Positions 39,163 to 47,347 of a stretch of DNA of 64,000 bases are shown one piece after another; within the stretch, counting starts at the first letter, position 1; every line of letters starts with the position of its first letter. The stretch is taken from NCBI RefSeq assembly GCF_001262505.1, contig NZ_KQ410736.1, forward strand, positions 62,001 to 126,000, written 5' to 3'. The translations under genes were made by a program, and so were the position numbers. This stretch comes from Shinella sp. SUS2 (GTDB lineage: Bacteria > Pseudomonadota > Alphaproteobacteria > Rhizobiales > Rhizobiaceae). The notes under the pieces are model-generated. The model was not told the DNA's origin. It saw only the letters and a program-made list of their open reading frames with translations, and ran no database searches.

Positions 39163-40386
39163 TCAACCGCCCTCGGCCTGGATAAGGATTTCGATACGGC
39201 GGTTGGCATCGGCCATCGGATCGGCCGGAACCTTCAGCCGCCGATCGGCAAAGCCGGTCACCTGACTCACGCGCTTCTCCTCAAGGCCGCCGCGCACCAG
39301 CATGTAGTAGGCGCTTTGCGCACGATCCATGGAAAGCTTCCAGTTGTCGTTCTTGCCACCGGCGAAGGGACGCGCATCGGTATGGCCACGGATGGCAATG
39401 GCGCCCGGCCGGCCCTCGAGGACCTTGCCGATCTTCTCCATCGCCAGCACCATTTCGCGCTTGGGAACGGCCGAACCGACATTGAACATCGGCGTGTCGA
39501 GCTGGTCGGTAAGGCTGACGAGCAACCCACCCTCGGCCGGCGTCACGCTGAGCCCCTCGGCCAGCTTGCCAAGCGTGCCGATCTGCTCCGCCAGCTGTTT
39601 CTTCAGTTCGTCAGCCTTCTTTTCCTCGGCGGTCTTCTTCTCGTCTTCCTTGGCCTTGGCAGCCTCGGCAACGGCCTTTTCCGCTTCGGCCTTCGCGGCA
39701 GCAGCCTTCTCCGCCTCTTCCTTGGCGAGGGCTTCCTTCACGGTGTCGTCGCTCGCGGCCGCCATCTGCTGGCCGGTCTTGCCCTCGCTGCCGGCGTCCG
39801 TCGCCTGCGAGATCTCCACCTGCTGGGTCCAGAAATCAGGGTCGAACGGATCGCGATAGGCTTCGCCGCCATTGGCGCCGGTCGCCGGGCCGGACGTGGC
39901 CGCCCCGCCCTCGCCCTTGGCGCTGACATTGGCCTGCTGGCCGACTTCCTGTGCGATCTCCGACAGGACGGAATAGGGGTTTTCGAAGAAGTTGGCCTCG
40001 GAATACTTCGCTTCCTCGCCGGCCGTCGTCTTCTCGTCCTTGCCGCTTTCCGCGCCGTTGCCGCTCGCCTGCTGCTGGCCCTGCTCCTTGGATTTATCCT
40101 GTGTCGCCTCGCCTTCAGCACTGTTGGCGGGCTTCTTCACCGATTTGTCGGCCGGCTTGTCGTCGGTCAGCTTGATCGGGTTGAAATAGGAGGCGACCGA
40201 GGCCTGCGTCTTCTCGTTTGCGGCATTGACGAGCCACATCACGAGGAAGAAGGCCATCATCGCGGTCATAAAGTCGGCGTAGGCGATCTTCCAGGCGGCC
40301 GAATGGTGGTCGCCCTCATGATCGCCATGGCGTTTGACGATAATGATCTCGTTCTTGCCGTGGTGGTGATTTTCGCCTTCGCTCAT
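39163..40386 (-). CDS. motB: flagellar motor stator protein MotB
   Basis: 407 residues. His-rich N-terminus (MSEGENHHHGKNE), then AWKIAYADFMTAMMAFFLVMWLVNA with the proton-carrying Asp in the single membrane helix. A long Ala/Lys/Glu coiled linker is followed by the OmpA-like peptidoglycan-binding domain (AIRGHTDARPFA). The partner motA is not in the window. It overlaps the FliH-like gene by 4 bases. Confidence 0.94.
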   Translation of the reverse strand: MSEGENHHHGKNEIIIVKRHGDHEGDHHSAAWKIAYADFMTAMMAFFLVMWLVNAANEKTQASVASYFNPIKLTDDKPADKSVKKPANSAEGEATQDKSKEQGQQQASGNGAESGKDEKTTAGEEAKYSEANFFENPYSVLSEIAQEVGQQANVSAKGEGGAATSGPATGANGGEAYRDPFDPDFWTQQVEISQATDAGSEGKTGQQMAAASDDTVKEALAKEEAEKAAAAKAEAEKAVAEAAKAKEDEKKTAEEKKADELKKQLAEQIGTLGKLAEGLSVTPAEGGLLVSLTDQLDTPMFNVGSAVPKREMVLAMEKIGKVLEGRPGAIAIRGHTDARPFAGGKNDNWKLSMDRAQSAYYMLVRGGLEEKRVSQVTGFADRRLKVPADPMADANRRIEILIQAEGG

Positions 40387-41036
40387 GCAAGCACCTTGCG
40401 TACGGTGTCAGCCCAGGCCGCCAGCCGCGTTACCAGGACGGTTTCGCCGAACTCCACCGTCAAATCGACATCCTGCATCTCGACATGCCGGAAGACCGGC
40501 GCGGGTTCGTCGAAATGCGATTCCAGTTGCTGGAAGAGGTTTGCCGGCCCCTTCACGGTTATCGTCATGCCTTCGTCGCCCTGCAGGCCCTCGATGATCA
40601 TGCGGGCGAGATCGGCGACAGCCCCTCTTGCCAGCACGTCGTTCATCACCGGCGCCAGAACCTCGGCCGTATCGGCGGCGACGCGCTCGGCCACCTCGCC
40701 CGTCAGCGTGGAAAACCGCTCGGCAAGGGCACGGGCGTAATCCTTCTCGTAGCGCGCCTTCAGACTGTCGAGTTCAGCCTGGTGCGCCTCCTTGAGGGCT
40801 GTGATCTCGGCATCATGCTTGCTGCGAAGCTCCGTTTCGGCTTCCGCCTTGCCATCCGCAAAGGCCTCGGCGCGTTCGGCGGCCAGGTCCACCGGCGGCT
40901 CAGCCGGCGGCATGGCAAACGCCTGTGCCGCAACGCCGCCCCCCTCGTCGCCAAAGGACGGCGGCTGGAAGGTGGGCATCTTGGGGCGCGGCGGCGCGCC
41001 GAAATCCTTGAGGTAACGGGCGAGCTGCACGCTCAT
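40383..41036 (-). CDS. FliH-like protein upstream of motB
   Basis: 217 residues from the ATG at 41036 (the frame to 41345 is a shadow). A central charged helix (LAAERAEAFADGKAEAETELRSKHDAEITALKEAH) is followed by a globular end with GMTITVKGPANLFQQLESHF and DLTVEFGETVLVTRLAAWAD. The layout is that of FliH/HrpE, which regulates the FliI ATPase. Position upstream of motB matches the S. meliloti cluster. The family call is moderate. Confidence 0.68.
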   Translation of the reverse strand: MSVQLARYLKDFGAPPRPKMPTFQPPSFGDEGGGVAAQAFAMPPAEPPVDLAAERAEAFADGKAEAETELRSKHDAEITALKEAHQAELDSLKARYEKDYARALAERFSTLTGEVAERVAADTAEVLAPVMNDVLARGAVADLARMIIEGLQGDEGMTITVKGPANLFQQLESHFDEPAPVFRHVEMQDVDLTVEFGETVLVTRLAAWADTVRKVLA

Positions 41037-41350
41037 CGCGCATCCTCCCGTCCTGCCGCGTGCCGGACGAACGCAGGAACGGCCCGGCGGGAACCCCGCG
41101 GACCGTTTTGACGCTCGCTCTCGAAAACACTGGAACCTGACACCACCGCTGACCTGTCTCCTCGGACACGCACCTTCCGCAAGACGCAAGGCACACAATC
41201 TTCCTGATCGTGCCACCGAGCCTAGGGCTCCAAACTTGTGCGAGGATGAAGATGAAAGGTGTTGGGCCGCGCCAGGGCAAATAGCGCGGCCCAACCGCCC
41301 GCCTCGGCCGATGACCAACGGCCAGGGCGGAAGAGAAGAATTCACTGCCC
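41037..41350. other. intergenic region between flagellin and mot operon
   Basis: Holds the flagellin terminator (41262-41294). The remaining 225 bases likely contain the promoter of the fliH-like-motBC-fliK operon. Nothing else seen. Confidence 0.5.
41262..41294 (-). terminator. terminator of first flagellin gene
   Basis: TTGGGCCGCGC (41262-41272) pairs with 41284-41294 (11-bp perfect stem, 11-base loop), 57 bases after the flagellin stop on the minus strand, with only a weak T tract. Confidence 0.6.
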
Positions 41351-42313
41351 TTACTGGCGGAAGAGCTGGAGGATGTTTTCGGCGCTCGAATTGGCGATCG
41401 ACAGCGACTGGATGCCGAGCTGCTGCTGCGTCTGCAGCGCCTTCAGGCGGGTCGATTCCTCGTTCATGTCCGCATCGACAAGGCGGCCGATGCCCTTGTC
41501 GATCACATCATTGAGGCTGCCGACGAAGCTCTCCTGCATCTCGATGCGGCTGCTGATGGCGCCGAGCGTGGACGCCGCGTTCGTGAGGTCCTTGAGAATA
41601 TCGTCGACCACGCTGATCATGTCGTCGAGATCGGCATAGTCGGTGTTGCCGTCGATCTCGATGGGATCCCCGGAGGCCACCGGATCCGATGCGATCAGAT
41701 AGTATTCCCGGGCGGTGCCCGTCGGATCGTCCACCAGTTCATCGGCGTCGATGGGCCGGGTGAGGTAACCCCGCGTGGGGTCCTGCACGTCGATCAGCAC
41801 GGAGTTCTGGGTGTCGAAATCGAGCGTGGCGACCTTGACGTTGCCGCTCGCGGTTCGAACGAAGGAGGCGACGACGGATTTGACGCCGAGCGGATCCGTG
41901 CCGGAATTGTAGAGCCAGTTCTCACCGGAGAAGGAGGCCGACTGGGCGGCCGAGACGAGCTGGTTCTTCAACTCCTCCAGTTCGTCATTGATCTTGTTCT
42001 TGTCGACGCCCGGCTCGCGGGCGGCCACCAGCTTGGCCTTGATCTCGCTCATCACCTCGATGACGTTCTCGAGCGCCGTATAGGCGGTATCGACCTTGGC
42101 AGCACCGAGGCCGAGAGCGTCGGCGACGGTCGAGATGGCGCGATTGTCGGAACGCATCGTCGTCGCGATCGACCAGTAGGCGGCATTGTCGGCGGCGGTT
42201 TCGACGCGCATGCCTGACGAAACGCGGCCCTGGGTGGTTTCAAGTCCGTTGTCGATGGAACGGAGGGTCTGCAGCGCCGCCATGGCGGCGGAGTTGGTCA
42301 ATATGCTGGTCAT
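41351..42313 (-). CDS. flagellin (short form)
   Basis: 320 residues from the ATG at 42313. N-terminus MTSILTNSAAMAALQTLRSI and C-terminus RLKALQTQQQLGIQSLSIA are the conserved flagellin ends. The variable middle is about 70 residues shorter than in the two other flagellins of the window. By position next to motB it corresponds to FlaC/FlaD in S. meliloti. It has its own promoter region upstream with repeated GTTAAC. It is an abundant secreted filament protein that could be glycosylated by the neighbouring cassette (inference). Confidence 0.93.
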   Translation of the reverse strand: MTSILTNSAAMAALQTLRSIDNGLETTQGRVSSGMRVETAADNAAYWSIATTMRSDNRAISTVADALGLGAAKVDTAYTALENVIEVMSEIKAKLVAAREPGVDKNKINDELEELKNQLVSAAQSASFSGENWLYNSGTDPLGVKSVVASFVRTASGNVKVATLDFDTQNSVLIDVQDPTRGYLTRPIDADELVDDPTGTAREYYLIASDPVASGDPIEIDGNTDYADLDDMISVVDDILKDLTNAASTLGAISSRIEMQESFVGSLNDVIDKGIGRLVDADMNEESTRLKALQTQQQLGIQSLSIANSSAENILQLFRQ

Positions 42314-42457
42314 TGGCACTTGCCCTGAAAAGGAATTGTCGGGGACATGCCGGAGTGAGGCGGGGACCGGTAACGACGAAGGGCTTCATGCATCCGGCGC
42401 CGCTCGTTTGCCCTGGGCGCCAGTCCGTCGTTCTTAACAAAGGGTTAATGCTGAATG

Positions 42458-42474
42458 GTTAACAAATGGTTAAC
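42458..42474. promoter_or_regulatory. tandem GTTAAC motif upstream of flagellin
   Basis: GTTAAC at 42458-42463 and 42469-42474, followed by GC as in the copy upstream of ftcR (35805-35820). A looser CTTAACAAAGGGTTAA lies at 42433-42447. Single GGTTAA copies occur upstream of the other two flagellins (about 53309, 54879). Confidence 0.45.
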
Positions 42475-42838
42475 GCAGGAGATGCGACAGCAGAAAGATG
42501 AAAATACAGTTTATTTCCCAAAGCCAGTTTTCGCCGTTTTTGAAGAAAGGCGACGCTACGGGGCTCCTTCCCCCATCGTCCTTTCACGAGGCGCCGTGCC
42601 GTCCCCGGACACGCCGCACTACAACCAGCACGCTTCCACACCGAGGGCCTGCCTATCGGGGGATGGGGCAAGGTGGGATACAACCTGCGCTGCGCGCCTG
42701 TTAACCCAAAATTAAAAGCTGCCGATTAGAACTTAACGTGGTCGAAAAGGGCTGGCTGGGGCAATTTTTCTGCCCGGCTCGGTCTGCCCTGAAAAAGCAT
42801 AGCCAATGGATGGCGTTTGCGACCGATGGCGTAGGGAT

Positions 42839-42858
42839 CGGGGCTGCCATCAGCCCCG
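42839..42858. other. hairpin in leader of octad-repeat gene
   Basis: CGGGGCTG (42839-42846), loop CCAT, CAGCCCCG (42851-42858), perfect 8-bp stem. No T-run follows, so it is unlikely to be a terminator. It may be an RNA element or a binding site. Confidence 0.4.
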
Positions 42859-43087
42859 CGCATGATGCCCTTCCAATGCGCTGGCTCGTTCGAGCCATGT
42901 TTCATGTGACATTGTTTTCGTCCAACCGGACGTCCGGACCGTTAGCGCCGAAGATGGCGCTCGACCGAGCGGTATACGGCGGGTGCTTTGCGCGCCTGGG
43001 GACCCGAGGAGAAGATCGAACCTCTTCCCGCACGGTCGGTGGAACGAAAACGACGTTTGTCATCCGCTAACACAAGGGCGCGCGTCC

Positions 43088-46000
43088 ATGACTTCGATTA
43101 TCACCAATCTGACTCCCAGCCAGATCCGGAACCTTTCCACGAATGCGATCCAGCTCCTCAACACCGAGGACGTTGCGGCACTGACCTCCGAAAAGGTCGC
43201 GGCGCTCAGCGCTGCCCAGCTCAACGCCTTCACGTCGACGAGCCTGCTTTCCTTCACCTCGGACCAGATCGGCTCGATCGCCGTCAAGTCCATCGCCGGC
43301 CTCAGCGCCGCGCAGATCTCGTCGCTGACCTCCGGCCATATTACGGGCCTCAAGGCCACCCAGGCCGCGGCGCTCACCAGCGCGCAGGTTGCGACCTTCA
43401 CCACGGACGAAATCGCCGTGCTGAACTCCTCGCAGATCGCAGCCCTCGGCTACCAGGTCCTTTCCACCATCGATTCCGCGGAAATCGCGCTCTTCACCAC
43501 CGATGAGCTCGGCGCCATCAACGTCAAGGCAATCGCCGGCATCACCACAGCCGCCCTCGCCGGCATCGCGACGGCGAGCATCGCCGCCCTCGGTACCGCA
43601 CAGATCGCCGTCCTCTCCAGCGGCCAGCTCAACGCCCTCTCCACCGGCCAACTCGGCGCCCTCACCACCGGCCAGCTCGCCGGCCTGACGGCAAAGCAGG
43701 TTGGCACGCTCTCCTCGACGCAGATCGCCGCTCTCAGCACCGCCCAGATCGCATCGCTCTCCAGCGCGCAGCTCAGCGCCTTCACCAGCGGCCAGGCTGC
43801 AGCCCTGTCGACGGGCCAGATCGCCGCCCTCACCTCCACCCAGGTCGCCGGCCTCAGCGGTGCGGCAGTCAAGACCCTCGATTCGGCGGAGCTTGCCCTC
43901 TTCAGCACGGACGAACTGGCAGCCATCAACGTCAAGGCCTTCGCCAGCCTCGACGCCGCCGCCCTCGCCGGCATCGCATCGGGCAGCATCGCCAGCCTGA
44001 ACAGCGCGCATGTCGCCGCCCTGACCAGCGGGCAGGCTGCAGCCCTGTCGACGGCCCAGATCGCCGCCCTGACCAGCTCGCAGGTCGCAGCGCTCAGCGC
44101 CGCCGCCCTGAAGACCATCGATTCGGCGGAACTGGCCCTGTTCAGCACGGATGAACTGGCCGCCATCGGCGCGAAGGCCATTGCCGGCCTCGACACCGGT
44201 GCCCTTGCCGGCATCACGACCGCTGCCGTCGGCGCCCTCGGCACCGGCCAGATCGCAGCCCTCTCCAGCGCTCAGCTCAACGCCCTGTCCACCGGCCAGG
44301 TCGCCGCCCTCGGCACAAGCCAGCTTGCCGGCCTGAGCGCCAAGCAGTTCGCGACGCTCTCCAGCGCCCAGGTTGGTGCCCTCAGCACCGGCCAGATCGC
44401 TTCGCTGAGCAGCGCCCAGGTCGGCGCCCTGACCAGCGGTCAGGCAGCGGCCCTCTCTACGGCCCAGATCACCGCCCTCACCAGCTCGCAGGTTGCAGCA
44501 CTGAGTGCAGCCGCTCTCAAGACGGTCGACTCGGCGGAAATCGCCCTGTTCAGCACGGATGAGCTGGCCGCCATCAACGTCAAGGCTCTTGCCGGTCTCG
44601 AAGCTTCGGCTATTGCCGGCATCACGACCGCCGCTATCGCAGCCCTCGACAGCAAGCAGATCGGTGCCCTCACCAGCACCCAGCTGAACGCGCTGTCCAC
44701 CGGCCAGCTTGCAGCCCTCACCAGCGGCCAGATCGCCGGCCTGAGCGCCAAGCAGATCGCGACAGTCAACAGCTCGCAGATCGCAGCCCTCAGCACCGGC
44801 CAGATCGCCGGCCTGTCGAGCGGCCAGATCGGCGCCCTGACCAGCGGCCAAGCAGCGGCTCTGTCGACGGGCCAGATTGCAGCCCTCACCAGCTCGCAGG
44901 CTGCAGCGCTCAGCGCCGCGACCATGAAGACCATCGACTCGGCGGAACTCGCGCTGTTCAGCACGGATGAGCTGGCGGCCATCAACGTCAAGGCTCTCGC
45001 CGGCCTCGACGCCGCAGCTCTCGCCGGCATCACCACGGCTGCCATCACCGCCCTCGACAGCAAGCAGATCGGTGCCCTCACCAGCACCCAGTTCAATGCC
45101 CTGTCGACCGGCCAGCTCGCAGCCCTGACGACCGGCCAGCTCGCAGGCCTGAGCGCCAAGCAGGTCGCCACGATCAGCTCGACGCAGATCGCAGCCCTCA
45201 GCACCGGCCAGATCGCCTCGCTGGGCAGCGCCCAGATCGGCGCCCTGACCAGCGGCCAGGCAGCAGCCCTCTCGACGGGCCAGGTTGCAGCCCTCACCAG
45301 CTCGCAGGTCGCAGCCCTCAGCGCCACCGCGCTGAAGACCATCGACTCGGCCGAACTCGCCCTGTTCAGCACGGATGAACTGGCTGCCATCAACCTCAAG
45401 GCCCTTGCCGGCCTCGAAGCCTCCGCTCTTGCCGGCATCACGACGGCCGCCATCGCAGCCCTCGGCAGCAAGCAGGTCGGTGCCCTCACCAGCACCCAGC
45501 TGAATGCGCTCTCCACCGGTCAGCTCGCAGCTCTCTCCAGCGGCCAGATCGCCGGCCTGAGCGCCAAGCAGGTCGCCACGATCAACTCGACGCAGATCGC
45601 AGCACTCAGCACCGGCCAGATCGCCGGCCTGTCGAGCGCCCAGATCGGCGCCCTGACCAGCGGTCAGGCAGCGGCCCTCTCGACGGGTCAGGTTGCAGCC
45701 CTCACCAGCTCGCAGGTCGCAGCCCTCAGCGCGGCGGTCGTCAAGACCCTCGACGCGGCGGAACTGGCTCTGTTCAGCACCGATGAACTGGCCGCCATCA
45801 ACGTCAAGGCCCTCGCCGGCCTCGAAACCTCGGCTCTCGCCGGTATCACGACGGCCGCCATCGCAGCCCTCGACAGCAAGCAGGTCGGTGCCCTCACCAG
45901 CACCCAGCTGAATGCCCTGTCGACCGGCCAGCTCGCAGCCCTGACGACCGGCCAGCTCGCAGGTCTCAGCGCCAAGCAGGTTGCCACGATCAACGGTTCG

Positions 46001-47167
46001 CAGATCGCAGCCCTCAGCACCGGCCAGATCGCCTCGCTGGGCAGCGCCCAGATCGGCGCCCTGACCAGCGCTCAGGCAACGTCCCTGACGACCGGCCAGA
46101 TCGCAGCCCTGACAAGCTCACAGGTCGCAGCGCTCAGCGCCGCCGCCCTGAAGACCATCGACTCGGCGGAACTGGCCCTGTTCAGCACGGATGAACTGGC
46201 CGCCATCAACGTCAAGGCCCTCGCAGGTCTCGAAGCTTCGGCCCTCGCCGGTATCACGACGGCCGCCATCGCAGCCCTCGACAGCAAGCAGGTCGGTGCC
46301 CTCACCAGCACCCAGCTGAATGCCCTGTCGACCGGCCAGATCGCAGCCCTCGGCACCGGCCAGCTTGCAGGCCTCAGCGCCAAGCAGGTTGCAACGATCG
46401 ACGGTTCGCAGATCGCAGCCCTCACCACCGGCCAGATCGCCTCGCTGGGCAGCGCCCAGATCGGCGCCCTGACCAGCGGCCAGGCAGCGTCCCTGACGAC
46501 CGGTCAGATCGCAGCCCTGACGAGCTCGCAGGTCGCAGCGCTCAGCGCCGCCGCCCTGAAGACCATCGACTCGGCGGAACTGGCTCTGTTCAGCACCGAT
46601 GAACTGGCTGCCATCAACCTCAAGGCCCTCGCCGGCCTCGAAGGTTCGGCCCTCGCCGGCATCACCACGGCCGCCATCGCAGCCCTCGACAGCAAGCAGA
46701 TCGGTGCCCTCACCAGCACCCAGCTGAATGCCCTGTCGACCGGCCAGCTTGCTGCTCTCTCGACCGGCCAGATCGCCGGCCTGAGCGCCAAGCAGATCGC
46801 AACGGTCAACAGCTCGCAGATCGCGGCCCTCAGCACCGGCCAGATCGCCGCTCTCGACTCCAAGCAGATTGCGGGCCTGACCAGCGGCCAGATCGAGGCT
46901 CTGTCGACGACCCAGGTCGCGGCTCTGACCAGCTCGCAGATCGCGGGCCTCAGCGCAGCCGCCATCCAGGCGATGAGCTCGGAAGACATCAAGACCTTCA
47001 CGACAGACGAAATCGCTGCAATCGGCCTGAAGGCCCTGCAGGGCCTGGCCACCGAGGACATCGCAGCCCTCGGTTCCGCCCAGATCCTGGCCCTCAAGGC
47101 CGAGCAGATCGCCGCGATGAACTCGGCACAGGTCGAAGCGGTCATCCAGGCCTACGCCGCGATCTAA
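43088..47167 (+). CDS. giant octapeptide-lattice protein, Ser/Thr/Ala-rich, unknown function
   Basis: 1359 residues from the ATG at 43088, with AAGGG 9 bases upstream. From residue 1 to the end it divides into 8-residue units with no break: 169 octads plus 7 residues. Consensus: position 1 S/T/D/N, position 4 Q/E (or A), position 5 I/L/V, 6-7 A/G, 8 L/I/F, as in STGQIAAL, TSSQVAAL, DSAELALF, STDELAAI. I saw one Pro, one Arg, no Cys, no Trp. S/T/D/N at 1 with Q/E at 4 is a helix-capping box, so one short helix per octad (a helical solenoid) is likely. A beta-solenoid is an alternative. No signal peptide or RTX motif. The start MTSIITN is close to flagellin MTSILTN. I do not recognise the family; surface or filament-associated adhesin is inference. 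Confidence 0.85.
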   Translation: MTSIITNLTPSQIRNLSTNAIQLLNTEDVAALTSEKVAALSAAQLNAFTSTSLLSFTSDQIGSIAVKSIAGLSAAQISSLTSGHITGLKATQAAALTSAQVATFTTDEIAVLNSSQIAALGYQVLSTIDSAEIALFTTDELGAINVKAIAGITTAALAGIATASIAALGTAQIAVLSSGQLNALSTGQLGALTTGQLAGLTAKQVGTLSSTQIAALSTAQIASLSSAQLSAFTSGQAAALSTGQIAALTSTQVAGLSGAAVKTLDSAELALFSTDELAAINVKAFASLDAAALAGIASGSIASLNSAHVAALTSGQAAALSTAQIAALTSSQVAALSAAALKTIDSAELALFSTDELAAIGAKAIAGLDTGALAGITTAAVGALGTGQIAALSSAQLNALSTGQVAALGTSQLAGLSAKQFATLSSAQVGALSTGQIASLSSAQVGALTSGQAAALSTAQITALTSSQVAALSAAALKTVDSAEIALFSTDELAAINVKALAGLEASAIAGITTAAIAALDSKQIGALTSTQLNALSTGQLAALTSGQIAGLSAKQIATVNSSQIAALSTGQIAGLSSGQIGALTSGQAAALSTGQIAALTSSQAAALSAATMKTIDSAELALFSTDELAAINVKALAGLDAAALAGITTAAITALDSKQIGALTSTQFNALSTGQLAALTTGQLAGLSAKQVATISSTQIAALSTGQIASLGSAQIGALTSGQAAALSTGQVAALTSSQVAALSATALKTIDSAELALFSTDELAAINLKALAGLEASALAGITTAAIAALGSKQVGALTSTQLNALSTGQLAALSSGQIAGLSAKQVATINSTQIAALSTGQIAGLSSAQIGALTSGQAAALSTGQVAALTSSQVAALSAAVVKTLDAAELALFSTDELAAINVKALAGLETSALAGITTAAIAALDSKQVGALTSTQLNALSTGQLAALTTGQLAGLSAKQVATINGSQIAALSTGQIASLGSAQIGALTSAQATSLTTGQIAALTSSQVAALSAAALKTIDSAELALFSTDELAAINVKALAGLEASALAGITTAAIAALDSKQVGALTSTQLNALSTGQIAALGTGQLAGLSAKQVATIDGSQIAALTTGQIASLGSAQIGALTSGQAASLTTGQIAALTSSQVAALSAAALKTIDSAELALFSTDELAAINLKALAGLEGSALAGITTAAIAALDSKQIGALTSTQLNALSTGQLAALSTGQIAGLSAKQIATVNSSQIAALSTGQIAALDSKQIAGLTSGQIEALSTTQVAALTSSQIAGLSAAAIQAMSSEDIKTFTTDEIAAIGLKALQGLATEDIAALGSAQILALKAEQIAAMNSAQVEAVIQAYAAI
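43472..46975 (+). repeat. tandem array of 408-bp higher-order repeats, one truncated
   Basis: Taking the DSAE octad as the start, units begin at 43472, 43880, 44120, 44528, 44936, 45344, 45752, 46160 and 46568, ending at 46975. Eight units are exactly 408 bp (17 octads, 136 residues). The unit at 43880 is 240 bp (10 octads) and lacks octads 7-13. Units from 44528 on are very similar to each other at DNA level; the first is more divergent. Confidence 0.92.
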
Positions 47168-47176
47168 TCCAGACAT

Positions 47177-47213
47177 GCAGCGGCGCGGTCCACACCGCGC
47201 CGCTGCTCTTTCT
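47177..47213 (+). terminator. strong terminator after octad-repeat gene
   Basis: 13-bp perfect stem GCAGCGGCGCGGT (47177-47189), loop CCAC, complement 47194-47206, then TCTTTCTT. It separates the repeat gene from the glycosyltransferase genes, so those likely have their own promoter in 47214-47347 or rely on read-through. Confidence 0.85.
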
Positions 47214-47347
47214 TCCGCCCCCTGCGGCGGCCTTCCCTTCCCGCAAAACGACCAGCCCGACGCAAGTCAACTCCGATAGCAAGGCAGACGAGCTCCTTTC
47301 GAGCCGTTCAACCGCCCGGCCAGCAGGCCCCCTTGCCGCAGGATGTC

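Larger units (their letters stand above)
42314..43087. other. long divergent intergenic region between flagellin and octad-repeat gene
   Basis: 774 bases, the longest gene-free stretch here. It holds the tandem GTTAAC motif near the flagellin side (42458-42474) and a 20-base hairpin at 42839-42858. A 110-codon frame (42738-43070) is present but unconvincing. The repeat gene's leader may therefore be several hundred bases long. Confidence 0.55.

Noticed and set aside
42738..43070. 110-codon plus-strand frame before the octad gene.
   Set aside because: No clear ribosome binding site, no recognisable domain, and Arg/Ser-rich composition typical of chance frames; it also ends 17 bases before the octad start. 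It might be an untranslated leader instead.
43472..46975. Possible CRISPR-like array or minisatellite.
   Set aside because: The repeats are coding, contiguous, in frame, 408 bp long and without spacers.
43088..47167. RTX or hemagglutinin-type adhesin assignment for the octad protein.
   Set aside because: No GGXGXD nonapeptides, no ESPR or Sec signal, and the period is 8, not 9 or about 20. Also no type I secretion genes nearby.
43067..47176. Several long open frames on the minus strand opposite the octad gene (hundreds of codons, some looking like pentapeptide repeats such as GCDLAGAEG).
   Set aside because: The frames are open only because the repeated plus-strand codons lack stop complements; composition is unnatural, there are no starts with ribosome sites, and the plus-strand frame has a perfect octad lattice and a good start and terminator.
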